A DNA stretch of 64,000 bases from Actinomucor elegans (Eukaryota > Mucoromycota > Mucoromycetes > Mucorales > Mucoraceae): contig JAMSLZ010000008.1 in assembly GCA_026027325.1 (NCBI GenBank), positions 558,001 to 622,000 on the forward strand. The letters run 5' to 3'. The notes beneath the pieces were generated by a model that worked only from the letters and a program-made list of their open reading frames with translations, was not told the origin of the DNA and made no database searches. Shown piece after piece: positions 33,264 through 48,069 of the stretch. Numbering within the stretch: the first letter of the stretch is position 1; each line of letters begins with the position of its first letter. The translations under genes were made by a program, and so were the position numbers.

Positions 33264-34122
33264 ATGAAGAATGTGAAGAGTACAAAAAAAAAAAAAAAAT
33301 GAATAAGGTAGAAATAACAGCTAGATGGTTCTAGTTTATATATTATTATGTGTTTTATTGCCAAAGCTCTTTGTATTTAACTTGAAGCTAAAGATCAAGG
33401 AAATATGTGTCATTCTTTTGAGCGCTTTGTTCTGTTATATGTACACTCAAAAGACGGTTTATTATGAAAGCAGGTCCAATCACGTAATGTATGACAGATT
33501 GCTGCAATTCTCATCCTTTTAACCTATCGCTATATTTACACTGGTAAAGTAATGATATATGTTATATGTATAGTAGTGTTTACTGATGACACTGCCAAAG
33601 GTAGGTAGGCACCATGTTCAATGTATCATGATTAGGTTACTTCGTTCTTTGTCTGATATATTTGCTTGTTTATTAAAGTGATTGATTAAAGTTATGCTCC
33701 TTTGTGCGTAAACTGGTCAATTTCTTATTTGAATAAGCTATTTTAAAGACCTTATAAAGTAGCTTGCCTATTATATATCTAGTAATGAATATGCTCTGTA
33801 TATGTCCATCAGCATGGACAGGCGTCTACCTTTTTATTTTTTTTATTTTGCATAGATTTATTTGAATTCAATATAATATCTAGTAGATAAGCATAGTTTT
33901 TACTTCTATCAGGAATAGATACACTTATTTATTTCCCATTCACTAAATATATTATCTCAATTCGTGAGTTATCATTGACGGTTTTGGGTGGTAATTAACA
34001 TACAATCTTTAAAGTGAGCGTGTATCTAGATAATACTATGCAATGTCAAGATATAAAGCCACTACACATATTTGAGATTTCAGTTCATCTAAACTAGCAT
34101 TCAATAATAATACAATATTTAA

Positions 34123-34260
34123 TAGACCTCAAGTTGTGCAATATAGAGACCTTGGTCTTTTTTTTTGTTTTACATCGATAAACAAACCGCATGTTCAGCG
34201 TAATAGAATTATTATAGTCCCTTTTGTAGTAGAAATCATGTTATATTCCATATAACTCTC
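34123..34260 (-). repeat. Decayed dispersed repeat B, copy 2 (inverted)
   Basis: Reverse complement aligns with 11209-11341 at roughly 80% by eye, including TTTCTACTACAAAA, ACGCTGAAC and AGACCAAGGTC. No ORF or termini recognised. Confidence 0.6.
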
Positions 34261-35604
34261 AATCATAAATCAACATTTTGATGAAATATTAAAACATGTT
34301 ATCCAAGTCTCTAAAGACTTTTTTTCTCTCTTCTTGTTCCACATTTAAAATAGCTGTGCTTTGTTCAAACTATTTGATGTGCGGTTCAGTTTCTACCGTA
34401 TTTATTTTGACATGTTATTAGTACGCAATTATCCTTGGAGTCAGATTAGGTTATATAGTATTATTCAAAAGTTTGGGGGCTTATTATGAGGAAATTTTAC
34501 ACGATTATTACAAGCAATGGTTAATTATCAATGCGAAATCTATCAAGGTAACCTCTTGTAAATCTTGTCTTTGATGTTTTATACCCGCGTAACCTTTTAC
34601 TGTAAAATAATTACACACAAACAGGGGGACAATCTATTGTGCATGTCATGTGTAGAGACTAACCACGTTGACCGAAGATGTCTTGTATTAAAATAGTTTC
34701 GTGATAGCCACTGTCAAACTGCATTCATAAAAGGCAAGTATTACGATTGTGGATAATTTAATATTCATGAGTTCTGTGTTGCTTTTGAGATTTATATAAA
34801 TACTTTAACATTATAGACATAACTCGTTTTATAAACTATTCCTCGAAAGTAGTATTTATACTGTCAAAAGGGTGGTATAAATGTATATAATATGGGATAC
34901 TGCGACGACGATGGAATATTCCCGCTTTTTAATAGATATCGGATATTGACGAAAAAACGTCTGTTTGAAGCTCTACAACATTGTTCAAAAAAAAAAATCA
35001 TTTCATTTACACGACTATAACAAATATCAGTATATTAAAGACATTTTAGTGAAGTCTATGAAGAATCTAGTAGAACATTGAATAAAATAGGCATTATTTG
35101 ATGTCTTTTAAACCATTTATAAAAAGTGAATCTTTAGATTTTTTTTAGATAGCGAATCGATTAAACTCACATTTTATGAACCTTATACTTTCGCTCATTC
35201 AATGAAATTTGCTTTGTATCATCTATTTCCCAGGAATCAAGAGTTTATCCCATTTAGTTATTAAACGGAAAGATAGAGCGGAGCATGGAACAAAATCCGA
35301 ATAAACGCCGTGCCAATGGATTTCGGGTTCCTGAATTTTTGGCATGTCACGTCTAACACTTGCCTAGGATGTGGTTACAGTTATGAATCTTGGTTTATTC
35401 CAAAGATCATCTTTTGTCCTACATGCTATCTGAAGATACTCGTAAAATCTCGGATTGTTGTAGAGAAACTTCAGATTTGATAACTTTAAAGATTCTGAAC
35501 CAGTTTTCCTGGCATGAACGAGATTTTTCTTTCTGACTCACATACATATTACTATGAAGAGTGTATGATTTACAGCCAACTATGGGATATAATATATTCA
35601 TAGT

Positions 35605-36085
35605 GTGAAAACTGGTGGATCAAGAGAATTCGAATAAAAAAATGAAGCACAGAATCCCCTTTCTTAAAGATATGAGCAAATCTTCAAGATAAATAAAGTG
35701 AGTGTCTTTATATACCTATTAGTTCCGGTTGAGGCTTCTCAACATACTCTCAACCCAAACTATCGAGGACACGTCCTGTGTTCCAACAGTGTTATTTAAT
35801 GCCATTATATTATTCCACCGTCGATTGCCGTAAGGGATGATTGGGCTAAAACTTCTATGTTTGTGATCATTGGTCATGTATCAAGGATGCCAGTAAATGG
35901 TTTATCCTATGTAAGTTATATAATGTATTATCGTTGAGCATTTATCAAGACGATTAAAGTATATGTTATTAAAAACATATATCATGGTATGAATCAATAG
36001 TCAAAAGGTGAATGCATTCGACAATAGTGCACCGAATACGACACTTAGGATTTTAGTCAAATAACAATTCTAACAAATACAATAA
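35605..36085 (+). repeat. Decayed dispersed repeat A, copy 2
   Basis: Same-orientation relative of 8625-9140. Best conserved parts are GGATCAAGAGA near 35620, ACCGTCGATTG near 35817 and the TGTATCAAGGAT to ATCCTATGTA stretch near 35877-35912. Confidence 0.55.
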
Positions 36086-36590
36086 TTCTTTCTAAACATA
36101 TACTAGGTATGGGATGCGACATTAAGATTGAGATTGCTGAGAAATACTATGTTAAAAATCCCAAAGCTATGCCGCTAGAACTAAATTTCTCAAGCTCTTG
36201 TACGTTTTGTGAAGCATTATGACGGAAGTTTTAAGGCATAGTGTATTGCTACTGTACGCTCGACTTACTAACTTGAAAGTACACTCTCATATTTCTTTTA
36301 ATTTTATCACGTATAAAATAGTCAAATTATGATTGTATTTCTGGAAAAATTAGCAAAATCAAGATAAATTTACACAGCGTTTGTTAATGTTTGTGTGTTA
36401 AAAAGTGGGTCAAACATTCAAGTTTCAAAAATTACTATTGAATCACCACATCCAATAAAGGTCCAGGCGATTTAATAATGGTGAAGTTATACTTTCTAAT
36501 CGCTTTTAACTGTATTAAAGACATTTTATAGACATGGCTTACCAACCGTATTTACTGAATCTCATAGTATAAACTTGTTTCTTTTGGCTT

Positions 36591-36621
<31 letters not shown>

Positions 36622-36952
36622 GTAAGAGGTCTACTTAATTTCCATAAATATCCACTCTAAACATCCAATGATACTGGTAATCTTCTAATACTCATTGATG
36701 TATTAAACAACACTAGACATTTAACAAAGATCGATGTTATCGAGATAGTACTGCTAAAGGTTATAATGTGCAACTAAAAGAGTAATTCACATGTTTTAAA
36801 CTTCGGTGGTGGCTTATACACAACATCCACCTTAATCCCTTTGTATACAATTTACAGTCACACAGCCGAGAAAAAAAAAACGTCAAAAAAAAAAAAAAGC
36901 TTTGGATAGCCTTGCTCTTTTCTCTTTTGTGTTCTATACAACAACCAAAAGT

Positions 36953-38706
<1,754 letters not shown>

Positions 38707-38887
38707 ATAACTTAATTATCAAAAACACTTATAGAGATAACCAACTTCACTCATTGTACTAGACCTTTTTTTTCCTCTTAGATATTTCCCTACTTCACCT
38801 TTTTTTTCACTTATTTTTTATATGATAACCTTTAGTTACTCACTAATAAAAAGTATAATAGTAAATATAACATTACATGTGTTTTCT

Positions 38888-40625
38888 TTAATGTTCCATT
38901 GATTCTGTTGTTATAGATGGACTAACAAAATTCAAGGCTGATTCTATATTTTGCTGGTTAATCTTTGTCAAATTCATTTTGAGTGACAAAAGACCTGCTT
39001 TTCTTATGACAGCTTGAAGATCTGCACCAGTGTAACCTTCAGTTTTAGAAGCAATTACTTCTAAATCAACATTGGCTTCTAACTTTGTCTTTTGCTTTAG
39101 CACTTGTAGAATCTGCACTCGCTCATCCAAGTTTGGCGCGCCTACATAAACCAAACGATCCAATCGTCCTGGCCGTAGAATCGAATTATCAATTGATTCT
39201 GGATGATTTGTTGCGCCTAGCAAAATGACACTTTGATCCACCTTATCCAAATGATCAATTTCAATCAGGAATTGAGAAATGAGCTATGAATAGGTAATAT
39301 GAGTTGAGGTTTTTTTTTTTGCGATTTAAAGCGCTTTTACCTTTTTCCCTACATCGCCAGAAGTCTCTCTTGATGAAAAGATGGCTTCTAATTCATCCAA
39401 AAAAATAACGCAAGGACTGCATCGAATAGCAGTTTGAAAAATTCGAGAAACAGCCTTTTCTGATTCACCCACTTCACCTTTAATTAAATCCGGGATACTC
39501 ACAGGCAAGAAATTAGCCGAAGATTCAGTAGCTACTGCCTTTGCCAGTAAGGTTTTACCTGTGCCTGGTGGGCCAAATAATAACAGTCCTTTCGACGGAC
39601 GAATCCCTAATCGTTTATATGCATCTGCGTGTTTATATACCCACACAGCTGATTCCTCCAAGGCATTTTTAGCAGATACAAGGCCACCAATATCCACCCA
39701 GCGCACTGGATCTGGCTTTTCCGCCATAACAGAGCTTTGGAATCCACTCACTCTAACCTGATCAAACGTATTTTCAAAATTTTCCAACAAAACTATTTGT
39801 ATACGCTTGCTATTAAAATCAAGGCACAAGTACCGGGTTTCTTTCAAGATATACCTTGGTTACTGTGTTGAACAATTGCATCCTCTTCTGCTAACCTACA
39901 CCATTGAGCAAGATCTGCAGCTACAAATGCATGCGCCTTTGAAGATAGTAATTGTATTTGAGATTCTTTTATGTCGGCCAGGTTGAAACTTGATTGATAG
40001 ATATGCTTCATGATGTAAAACCGTTCTTTTGGCGTTGGTATCTGTAAAATAACTTCGTCCTGAAACAAGACACGAATGTCTAAAGCTACATGGTCCGGTC
40101 GACGCGTCGTGGCAACCAGCATCAATTTGTTTTGCTGAACCAATTCGTTTAAACAAGCCGCTAATGATGTATCTCGAGTTTCTTGTCCATGGCGAGGGAA
40201 GAATAGATCAATATCTTCTATCAAAATCAAGCTCTTGGTATTTTCGCATTCTTTCCATATCAACCGCTTGAATCCTTTGCTTATTTGTCCACGATAGTTG
40301 GCTGCCAGATCGCCTAGAGTCGCCTTTTGTACTGTGACATTGTACTGCTCTGCTAGTTGTTGAATAATGTACGTCTTACCTACACATTTTCAATAAAGTA
40401 TGGACACTAACTGTCATTTCAAGATTGCAGATGTATATATACCTGTGCCCGAGTCACCTTTGAGTAAGACAAGAGCAGGCAATTCATTTTCTTGAAATGT
40501 CAGTTGAAATGCTTGATCTAATCTATAGATCGCAGGTGTTCAATATTGGAGAATTAAGTTTTAAAAAGTTTCTTATTTATATACCTCGAGCCTTCTTCTC
40601 CATAACAAAGTGTTGCATATGACAT
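38888..40625 (-). CDS. Short tandem AAA+ ATPase, AFG2B/SPATA5L1-like
   Basis: Five exons: 40625-40585, 40522-40443, 40379-39855, 39792-39341, 39283-38888; 497 residues. The protein starts almost directly at the first AAA domain, with Walker A GDSGTGKT at residues 36-43 and a variant Walker B (LILIEDIDLFF, ED instead of DE), and no RPGRFD-type motif. The second AAA is canonical: DIGGLVSAKNALEESAV, Walker A GPPGTGKT, Walker B VIFLDELEAIF, GATNHPESID and ILRPGRLDRLVYV. The IPDLIKGEVGESEKAVSRIF segment, where PEX6 and AFG2A have GPELxxxYVGESE, is closest in memory to the AFG2B (SPATA5L1) form. In animals AFG2B acts with AFG2A, C1orf109 and CINP in ribosome maturation and replisome unfolding. Not PEX1: that gene is elsewhere. 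The missing N-domain is odd. Confidence 0.75.
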
Positions 40626-41257
40626 GGTATATTTAATTAGAACAAATCAAGGGATCATGAACAGAGAAATTGTACCGTCCACCAGCGAATTTTGATAGCT
40701 GATTTACGCGTGAAGGCTAAGCCAGTGATTCATTGGATGACGGAAGATCAAAACGAGATCCATGGCCACCACCACTGCCGCTAAAAGTCTATCCAGAGCT
40801 ACAAAACGCCGAGATAAAGAGAAATAGACAATTAGATCTCTTTAATGAATATACTTTTGTACAGGCATATACAAATAGAAAAAAGCTAGACAGCTCCAAT
40901 TGAGTATTGTATGCACTCTTTGAAGTTAATTTCGTATCTTCTGAATGAGAATGCAAACTACCACACCTTTATTAAGCATACATACCACAAATAAGCAGTT
41001 GCAGCCTTCCACGCTTCATTGTCAGTTGCAGTCGCAGAATTTCTGATCACAAAGTCATGCTGCATTTGAATCGTCTCTATGCTGTATCCTAGTTATAACC
41101 TTTGTTGGACGAATGGTTATATATTTACCTTTTGTCTCAGGTTGATCTATGCTTAAATTTTTTTTTTTTTATGTATGTGCCGCTATCTATTCGCAAACAA
41201 GTCATGTTCTTTCAAAGCCAATATCTGTTCGAATAAGCTAAAAGCTTTCTTTATTAT

Positions 41258-42853
41258 TTAGCCGCAAGTAATAGGTTCATTAACAGGGTCTATACTATTA
41301 TCATCCGCTACACTAGTAGAAAACATGTAATCGTTCATAATGTCATCTACATCATACTGAACGCGCTCTTTTCTTCTTAACTGTCCTTTTTGTTTCTTGT
41401 TCTTTTGCCCAACAAACTTGGGGGCAGTAATACCCTTTAACAAAGGATTATGGGAATAGGTGCCGGCCGAGGTTTGATCATTACTAGGCGTCTTTTTAGA
41501 CAAATCCATCTTTTTCACCACTACTTGTTCTTCATCAGACGAGGAAGATGAATCTACATCTTGTACTCGAACTTGCTTTGTTTGAATATCAATTGTCATG
41601 ACTTTATGTCTACTACTCTCGCCTGTTCGTTGAATGCGTCTCAAATTCGATTGTTGCTTCTTAAGCATCAATGCTCTTTCTTGAGGTGTCTGCCAGGGGT
41701 TTGCTTGATCTGTAGGAAGTTCAAAATCAGTCGCTTGATCAATGACCGTACTTCGTTTAGCACTTGTTCTCTGGAACTCCAATAGCTTCTCCTTGTGCAA
41801 TTCTGCTTTCAATCGGTCATCATCATCGTCACCATCATCTATTTGAAAGGTCTGGCTACCGCCTAGTTTGGAAGCATAAGCAGGTTTGCCACCACCACCA
41901 GTTTTTGGTGTGTTTTTGCTACTCTGTGTTTGTTGTTTCTGTTCTGCACGCTTCTTTTTCGCTTCCGCAATCAATGCTACTTGCTGTTCTTTTGATAACA
42001 CGGGCGATCCACAAAACGTGCATGGTCCTACACCCTCTGCGGTACAGATAATCTTGCCGCAGCTCAGGCAATTAGGCGCCGCGGTTAGCAAAGGATGTTT
42101 GGTAGCTTGACATTGGCATGGTTTCCTCTTTTTACCCGGTGTCTCAGCCTTAATATCCAATTCTTTCAATGCGGCTTCCAATGTCATTTCTTTGTTAGGT
42201 TTGTTTTTCTTTTCCTTTTTGGTAGGAGCAGGCTTGTTTTCGCTAGGAAAAGCTGCTTCCCGAAGCTCGTTGTTGTTTTGAGATCTGTTCTTGTTCTTTT
42301 TTGATTTACGTAAACTAAATCAAAAAGTTAATACTTGGATGATAAAGGCATTTCTTTGCACTTTTTTTTTTTTTTTTACCCAGCGAAATAGTCATCTTCT
42401 TTTTTGTGTACACTGATATTAGCAGGCCACATCGTTTCATAAGGCTCTTGGTTGGAAGGTAACGAAGGAAATGATCCTTCTGATTGAGTGCTGGGGATAG
42501 AAGATGTTATAGAAGAGGTGGAGTTGACAGCAGCAGCAGCAGCAGATTGTTTTTGCTTAGGAGGTGTTGGAGGTGGTGGTGGAGTTACAGCTTTTGGTCG
42601 AAAACGACGCTCTGTAAATTCTTGTATAAATGCCAAAGCTTCATCGCTTGTGCCAACCATATCCTGTATAACGAACGTCGAATGAGTTTTGTAAACACAC
42701 GCGATCGAGATATACTGTTACCATAAGCTGTTCTGCAAAAGCGTCTGGTGAATTACTTGACATGAGGTATGGAAGTATTTGAGATTGTAAAGTCTCGGGG
42801 TCAAACCCAAGAAACACGCTTAGTTTGTCTATTGCCCAATTTTCAAGAGACAT
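41258..42853 (-). CDS. RQT4: RQT4/TRIP4, ribosome quality-control trigger complex subunit
   Basis: Rqt4/TRIP4 (ASC-1) recognises ubiquitinated collided ribosomes with the Slh1/ASCC3 helicase. Three exons: 42853-42722, 42663-42380, 42314-41258; 490 residues. The N-terminus MSLENWAIDKLSVFLGF with LPYLMSSNSPDAFAEQLMDMVG and FIQEFTERRF forms a CUE-like helical module. The C2HC5 zinc finger of TRIP4 lies at about residues 200-250 (KPCQCQATKHPLLTAAPNCL, CGKIICTAEGVGPCTFCG). The remainder is charged (KEQQVALIAEAKKKR, FQRTSAKRSTVIDQATDF). The animal ASCH domain is absent, as in fungal Rqt4. Diverges from RPN10 across an 860-bp spacer. Confidence 0.9.
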
Positions 42854-43715
42854 GAGGTCTAATTCTATAGTAATGAAGTAAGAAAAATTCAAGTATGTCA
42901 AACCTATTTAAAACGAACCAAAACTGCGGTTGGCGGCGTCTGAAACCGTATTTGTTTATTCATTTTTGATTAGGGGCACCACTTGGGCCTTATTTTTTAA
43001 ATCTTTGGTAATATCTTTGGTTGACTATATAACTTCGTTTCAAAGTTAACTTTACAATAGTAAACTAGTTCATATATGTAGTGGATTTATTTGACTTATA
43101 TAAAACTGTGGATTTCAAGCATAAAGTAGAATAGACAAAGCATCGAATATAATCCAAATACAACTGTATGCTTTCATAATTCTGGCATAGTAGAGATATT
43201 AATCAATAGACAACCAAAACTTTTGAAAGCACTATTAATAAAATTCTATAGTGCCAAGCTTTGTTTATCATAAAGAAATAGTATTGCATATCAATGGGTT
43301 CATTGTAATTGCTTTTCTTCTACCTAAATTAAACGTTTGGGAGCCAATCATAGTCTTGATATTATTTAAACCCCTTCCCAATTCTTTAATACGAACAGAC
43401 AAATGCGAAGAGAACTATTTTTTTTAAAAAAAATAATAATAGTAGCTTTGGATAAAGGACCATAATACAAATCTCTACTATCAGGCGTGCTTTCATTTTA
43501 TTCTACCGTTTAATATCTATAATGCCTATTGATAAGCCTGCATGAATTTCTAAAGCTCTGGATCCGATATCCAAACGACGCGTCTGTGACTTTCAAATAA
43601 GGATGATGACGTATCTAGAATGCGTAAAGCGACTGTAAGTGTACGCGTAAAAAATGATACAAACCTAAGGTACTTTTCTTTTACCTTTTATATATCAAAT
43701 AACACTTACTCAAAA
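42854..43715. promoter_or_regulatory. Divergent intergenic region of RQT4 and RPN10
   Basis: About 860 bp between two genes that are transcribed outward and both act in ubiquitin-linked quality control. Contains a CCAATC at 43344-43349, a TGACGT CRE-like half site near 43607, and short A/T tracts. No gene seen. Shared regulation is possible but inferred. Confidence 0.35.
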
Positions 43716-44985
43716 ATGGTGATGGAAGCTTCAATGATTGTGTAAATATTCTCTTTTAATAAGCAGCCTATACTTCTCTTGAATTCTGACCATTTTTTTT
43801 ATATATACAGCGTCGACAATTCCGAATGGATGCGCAATGGCGATTACTCTCCAACTCGTTTAGTAGCACAGAATGAAGCTGTTAATCTCATCTTTTCTTC
43901 CAAAACACAATCAAATCCCGAGAATACAGTTGGATTAATGACTGCTGCTGGCAAAGGGCCTGAAGTTTTGGTTACTTTAACAACAGATGTAGGAAAAATC
44001 CTCAGTGCTTTGCATGCAGTGAAAGCTGGTGGTAAACCCAACTTTTTGACCAGTGTACAAATTGCACAGGTAAAAAAAAAAACTCTTTTGTATATCATCA
44101 ATCTGGATGTGTTATTGATACTTTTTTTTTTAATAGCTCGCTTTGAAACATAGACAAAACAGAAACCAACGTCAAAGAATCATTGTATTCGTCGGTAGTC
44201 CTGTTGAAAGTGACGAAAAGACACTTGTCAAGCTTGCCAAAAAGCTCAAAAAGAACAATGTAGCAGTTGATGTGATTAATTTTGGTGAAGAAGCAGAGAA
44301 TACCTCTCGATTGGAAGCTTTTATCAATAATGTCAATAACAGCGATAACAGCCATCTTGTTACGATTCCTCCAGGACCTCATCTTTTGAGTGATATGCTT
44401 ATTTCAACTCCTATCATTGCCGGTGAAGATGGTGCTGCTGGCAATTTCGGTGCCAGTAGTGGTGGTGACTTTGAGTTTGGTATTGATCCTAGTCTTGATC
44501 CTGAGCTTGCTTTGGTAAGTTTTATATAAAAAGTGCTTTATTGTATTATTGACAAGTTCAATTAGGCGTTACGTATTTCACTTGAAGAAGAGAAGGCACG
44601 TCAAGAAGCAGAAGCAGCAAAGAATGGCTCAAGCAGCAGTAATACAAAGGAAGGAGAAGCTTCTTCTTCATCTATGGCAATAGATTCACATACAGATAAC
44701 CATCAAAACGATGAAGATGCTGAACTTCAAGCTGCTTTAGCAATGTCTATGAACGATGCTCAAGGCGTTCCAGATGAGGATGAACATATGGAAGATTTAG
44801 ACGAAGAAGATGCTCTTCAAAGAGCACTGGAAATGTCCATGAAAGAAGGAAATGAAGATAATAATGAAGATGAGGAGATGATGTCTGCGGTATTGGGATC
44901 TTTACCTGGCGTCGATAAGAACGATGAACGTATTCAAAAGGCATTGGAAGATATGGATAAAAAGAACAAGGACGAAAAGAAATAA
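43716..44985 (+). CDS. RPN10: 26S proteasome regulatory subunit RPN10 (ubiquitin receptor)
   Basis: Proteasome lid-base subunit that binds polyubiquitin. Four exons: 43716-43741, 43811-44069, 44137-44514, 44566-44985; 360 residues. The N-terminal VWA domain is complete: [99 protein letters not shown]. The C-terminal half carries ubiquitin-interacting motifs: one around [14 protein letters not shown] and two clearer ones, [15 protein letters not shown] and [15 protein letters not shown], more like the animal S5a arrangement than the single UIM of S. cerevisiae. The first exon encodes MVMEASMIV. Confidence 0.96.
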
Positions 44986-45166
44986 AGACGAGGTTTTTAG
45001 TTTGGCTAAATACTATAAAGTAATACATTATCTCTGTTGTTTCATTTCACCTATCCTGTTTGAGTATCTAAATATACAGGCAAAGATAACCCTTGCTGCT
45101 GCGCTATAGCTTATGTGCTTAGACGATCTTTGAGTTGTTTAAACATTGATTCATGCTGTTTTTTGT

Positions 45167-45502
45167 CTATTTAACAGTGGTATGCATTTTCAGAGGCATT
45201 TCAAGAATATTAGCCGGTTCTCCGACTCTAAACCACGCATGATTGCAGATGAAAGCGCATTTTTGAAGTCGATGCCTACCGCTTTCCATTGGTTCACTAT
45301 TTAACTGTTTAGCCAATTCCCCTTTTGCTCGGTCTAGAGTGCACGAAGAATTGTGGTCGAAAAGCTCAATAAGAACAGTTGCATACTCAACAAACAGTTT
45401 TTTGGTATATGTTTCACCCTTTCTTTGCGGCACGGCTAGGCAACGCTTTACCGTCTCCAGTATTGCACTTTTGAAGTAATTTATATACAGAGCCAGAAGC
45501 AA
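45167..45502 (-). CDS. Possible small unknown protein
   Basis: Frame of 111 codons that looks coding by its codon use: KSAILETVKRCLAVPQRKGE, FVEYATVLIELFDHNSSC and CAFICNHAWFRVGEPANIL. It starts at a non-ATG codon; an upstream minus-strand ATG at about 45605 reads MTMKKYVPGQIYSLFDTMLQ and could be its 5' exon, but the best donor is a poor GTTGCA, so the join is uncertain. Not recognised. May be a degraded gene. It lies tail-to-tail with RPN10. Confidence 0.35.
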   Translation of the reverse strand: MLLALYINYFKSAILETVKRCLAVPQRKGETYTKKLFVEYATVLIELFDHNSSCTLDRAKGELAKQLNSEPMESGRHRLQKCAFICNHAWFRVGEPANILEMPLKMHTTVK

Positions 45503-46252
45503 CTATCATAGTCAGCTCTGCAACTTTCGTATTGGCATTTCTTCTTCTTGTAGCATGGTATCAAAGAGGGAGTAGATTTGACCGGGAACGTATTTCTTCA
45601 TTGTCATTTTTTGTTGGTGTTAGTAATAGAGTAAATGAGAGCAATGCAGGCTGCTCGATAACTTTATTACAGAGATCAATTTCTAAAGCTGTGGTTGATA
45701 AGAGCATTCATTATGGTTAACATTATTATAATTGATATCCTTTTTGCATGCAGTTTTGCTGTACACTTTTTTCGGACACTATTAGTGTTGAATATGTATG
45801 ATAGATGCTAATATAATTAATCCATATCTACATATTGCTTTCGAAAAAAAGAAAAAGATAAAATAATTGATAACAATAAGCTTAAAGTAAAATAAAATAA
45901 ACCTGTTATAATGTTAAAAAAAGAGACTATAATAAATGTCAAGTCCAAATCAAACTATTTATTCATGTACATATAATAAACTAAAATATGCGGGAACCCG
46001 ATCTTATCATCTATCCACTGTTTTTGGAACATCGGTTGATTTTTGTGAATGATCTCACTCCTGTTAATCGGTCAACTATTTGTGTTATATTGTACAGCTA
46101 GCTTTCAGTCATGTTTTCGTAGTCAGATCTAATTGAAGCTTTGTAATAATAGTATTGTTTACCTAGTCTAATTATTGCATCAACATAGTCTGACAATTGC
46201 TAAGCTAGTGGTTTACATGCATATAGAAAAGTTGTAAACTGTTGATTCGGAA

Positions 46253-46295
<43 letters not shown>

Positions 46296-48069
46296 AGCAA
46301 CAGATGCTTTACTCCAAATACTGTAATTTCAATTACCATTACAACAATATAAAGGTATGCTTCTAACAACGATTAGTTATATTATTGAAGAAAGACTAAT
46401 TAATCTAGGATATAGCCAAAAACACCGACAGCGAAGACGATAGGTTGATTCATATCATCGTGAATTGATAACTTATCAAATAGTACTGACCCTTGAAACT
46501 TTTTTAAAAACATTCAGTTATCACATCTAAAAGTCTGAACAAACTTCTCAAGAACAACTTAGAAATGGTGTTGGAGAGACCCAATTATAATCCCGATAGC
46601 AACAGGCAACTTCGGTGGCCAGTAATAACCCAACGCTATTTTATATACTTATGTTTTCTCACCCGAATTTAGGTGTTCAAGATATGGAATCACAAAGACC
46701 TGATAGTAACGTATTTTAATTAGAACAACGCAAAGTTAAATTATCTACTGGTTACGTTGAAGTAAAACCTGACAAAAAATAGCGCTGAAACTCGTAAAAC
46801 CTGCAAAGATAAATTATGATAGATTAATTTCTGTATGAATACTATTGACAAGCAAGACATTGAGTTTAAGATCTGTGCAAGCAGTTGGCAAGTCCGAGAT
46901 CAAAATACTGATTTATGCTATGAACGCATTATATATTTTCCAATAAAAACAGGGATTTTAGAAAAAAAGTCAGTAATCCTTTCGTGAAAATATGCTTACT
47001 GCCTAATAGACTCAGTTGGATGCTAGATTGGCTTCACACTTTTCACTAAGTCGAGTACCTACTATGTTAGAAATTAAGAAGAGGATCCAAAAATTAACAT
47101 TTTCTAGTCTCTAAATTCTTAATGACTAACAGGGATGAATAATAGCGTCAAAACTACAGACAAGGATAAGCGTCAAGTTTGGAACCTCTGTTTATTAGAT
47201 TGTGAGAAACCTCGTCTACTAGAATTTTTAGTTAACTAAAATTTGACGAGTAGACGGGAACCTACTAAAATTACAAAAGTTGGTGTAATTAAATAACTGG
47301 CAAAGACACAGACTTGTTTCAGGCTTAATGTATAGAGCAAAAAGCGACTATATTTAGTGAATTTGCCTTAAACACGATACCTTAAGAAAACCAAGCTGAA
47401 AATAAGGCTTGTTTGAGCTCTAGAGCAAAACCTGTTTTTTAATATTTTACAAAAACCATATCATTTATCATTAATTTTAGTATCAAACGCAAAAGCCCAA
47501 AATTCTCTATAGTATGAGTCAGTTCTTTTGAATCAAAAGTGCGGTATTTCTGAACTTAAAATCATGACCTACTAGTAATTGTACTGAGAAAGCTTCATAA
47601 TGCGCAAGATCATGACGGATCTCGGCCGAGTGTTGCATTTAATTAGTATTCCATGCTCAGAATTTATGGTTCCTCTAGTCAAATCCGAGATCTATTTGAA
47701 TACTATGCGAATACTTTTGTTTACATTAACTGACTTGTTCACATTAGTTCATTAGTAAACCAACATTTTTCGAGAAAAAAAAAAAAGATTTTAATATGTG
47801 AAAAAAGATAGCATAAAAGAAAAGGTTGTGTGTGTCTGCTGCAGTTCTTTCTTTTAAAAAGGTCAAAAGAAAAAGAAACGAATCATAGTATACTTAAATT
47901 AAAAAAAAAGATAATCAAAGAAATTGGGGGAATCTACGTTTAAACAAGAACAAAAAAAAAACGAGGTATCAAAGTGAGTTCACCTTGTGTGCTTATAATG
48001 AGTCAATAAAGAAAATAAGAAAGAGAGGGAGAGATATAGCAAATAAATAAAAATAAAAATAACAGATTT
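45503..48069. other. AT-rich spacer
   Basis: About 2.5 kb with no convincing gene beyond the possible 5' exon noted at 45605-45505. Contents: an A36 tract at about 46257-46292, an imperfect palindrome at 47213-47256, and a GATCTCGGCCGAGTGTTGCAT segment near 47618 that resembles motifs in other spacers. Poly-A/T-rich DNA from 47770 to 48060 borders the bHLH gene. Confidence 0.5.
47213..47256. repeat. Imperfect palindrome
   Basis: Outer arms CGTCTACT (47213-47220) and AGTAGACG (47249-47256) flank a central TAGTTAACTA palindrome (47229-47238) with A/T-rich flanks. It could fold into a cruciform or be the end of a decayed element. Confidence 0.45.

Larger units (their letters stand above)
33264..36952. 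other. AT-rich gene-poor block (3.7 kb)
   Basis: No gene seen. It contains repeat B copy 2 (34123-34260) and repeat A copy 2 (35605-36085), both with relatives in the 8-11-kb block, and a T27 tract at about 36594-36620. The final 60 nt before CTP synthase contain A-rich and pyrimidine-rich leader sequence. Confidence 0.6.

Noticed and set aside
36902..36952. Upstream in-frame extension of CTP synthase
   Set aside because: Starts from a non-ATG codon; family N-terminus is at ATG 36953.
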